Of a stretch of DNA of 32,919 nt, positions 32,587 through 32,919 are shown piece by piece; within the stretch, counting starts at the first letter, position 1, and each line of letters begins with the position of its first letter. Made by a program: the position numbers and the translations under genes. The stretch comes from Frateuria flava (GTDB taxonomy: Bacteria; Pseudomonadota; Gammaproteobacteria; Xanthomonadales; Rhodanobacteraceae): contig NZ_JAGJRS010000012.1 of NCBI RefSeq assembly GCF_017837635.1, positions 1 to 32,919 on the forward strand, read 5' to 3'. The notes beneath the pieces are model-generated. The model was not told the DNA's origin. It ran no database searches and saw nothing but the letters and a program-made list of their open reading frames with translations.

Positions 32587-32639
32587 TGCACGAGATCCCT
32601 CCCGTTGGCGGGTAGCGACCCGGGAACGCGGCGTTGCAT

Positions 32640-32835
32640 TCGATCCTTCCCCCGTTCACGGGGGAAGGTGCCCAACGGGCGGATGGGGGAGACCTTGCGA
32701 AAGGCCCCCATACATCCCGCCCAAGGGCGCCCCCATCCGCCTGTCGGCACCTTCCCCCCCGCGTTCGCGGGGGAAGGACCAGGGAGCGTAGCCTTGCGCG
32801 GTATTCCTTCCCCGCGTTAGCGGGGGGAAGTGCCC
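32640..32835. repeat. Third REP family, with a long inverted repeat
   Basis: Hairpins of the form CCCCCGTTCACGGGGG occur near 32,648 and 32,758 (CCCCCGCGTTCGCGGGGG), with a degenerate copy near 32,811. Around the first two, GGAAGGTGCC (32663-32672) and GGCGGATGGGGG (32678-32689) are repeated inverted at 32746-32755 and 32730-32741, so the whole 93-bp segment can fold into one cruciform with a loop of about 40 bases. No gene is supported in 32,587-32,870. Confidence 0.78.
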
Positions 32836-32867
32836 GGGAACGCGGCCTTGCGCCCTGAAGTGGCCTA

Positions 32868-32919
32868 ATGACCTTGGACACCCGATAGGATGAATTTCCT
32901 ACCGAGGTGACACGTGGCA
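32868..32919 (+). other. Possible left edge of an insertion sequence or a truncated gene start
   Basis: The sequence changes character after the last REP unit and reads AATGACCTTGGACACCCGAT, followed by an ACCGAGGTGACAC ribosome-binding-type stretch and GTGGCA at the very end. A GTG at 32914 with GAGGTGA upstream could start a gene that leaves the window. The layout is typical of the left end and orfA start of an IS3-like element, but there is too little sequence to be sure. Confidence 0.3.

Overview
The window is GC-rich DNA that looks like a flagellated gammaproteobacterium of the Lysobacterales/Xanthomonadales, with a Rhodanobacter- or Dyella-like relative most likely. This rests on the layout of the chemotaxis cluster, a FliK gene overlapping a short FhlB-like gene, a hexameric tyrosine-coordinated haem protein, and abundant palindromic spacer repeats. 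The placement is inference; there is no rRNA or other taxonomic marker here.

Left third (about 1-10,250): a tandem array of polymorphic-toxin cassettes. The same block of about 330-400 bp occurs four times, with starts at 47, 3366, 6046 and 8686. It encodes a GTG-started signal peptide plus a single RHS-associated core module, and each copy continues into a different C-terminal tip. Each tip is followed, with overlapping or abutting ends, by a different small gene that is a candidate immunity gene: an unknown soluble protein, a three-TM membrane protein, a Sel1-like protein and a SUFU-domain protein. Between cassettes lie decayed copies of an FN3-domain gene, which probably stood just upstream of the RHS gene in the ancestral unit. 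The RHS genes lack the large barrel of ordinary Rhs proteins. Copy 2 is frameshifted at the core/tip junction. An IS3-family element (1917-3129) with a 4-bp target duplication and a probable programmed -1 frameshift interrupts one FN3 remnant, and an IS1595-type fragment sits beside it.

Transition (about 10,250-15,400): debris of an IS3 transposase and of a REP-associated tyrosine transposase (RAYT), with a short dispersed motif that also marks the cassette borders. Next come, on the minus strand, a dihaem cytochrome c, a tyrosine-coordinated haem protein, a 77-bp tandem palindromic repeat, and a fliK/fhlB-like pair. A plus-strand PD40 beta-propeller protein follows.

Right half (about 15,400-30,820): a chemotaxis cluster on the plus strand, in the order STAS, cheY, cheA, MCP, cheW, MCP, porin-like gene, [palindromic repeats], cheW, MCP, cheR, cheD, cheB, short MCP-like protein, STAS. 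A good FliA (sigma-28) promoter precedes the first STAS gene. Three MCPs end in a CheR-tether-like pentapeptide (x-W-x-E-F). CheD and the short MCP-like protein instead share a GE[VI]ELF terminus. The kinase CheA, coupled by CheW to the receptors, phosphorylates CheY to steer the flagellum, while CheR, CheB and CheD set adaptation.

Right end (30,820-32,919): palindromic repeats, a small membrane protein divergent from an ECF sigma factor, a putative membrane-bound partner overlapping the sigma gene, more palindromic repeats, and what may be the edge of another insertion sequence.
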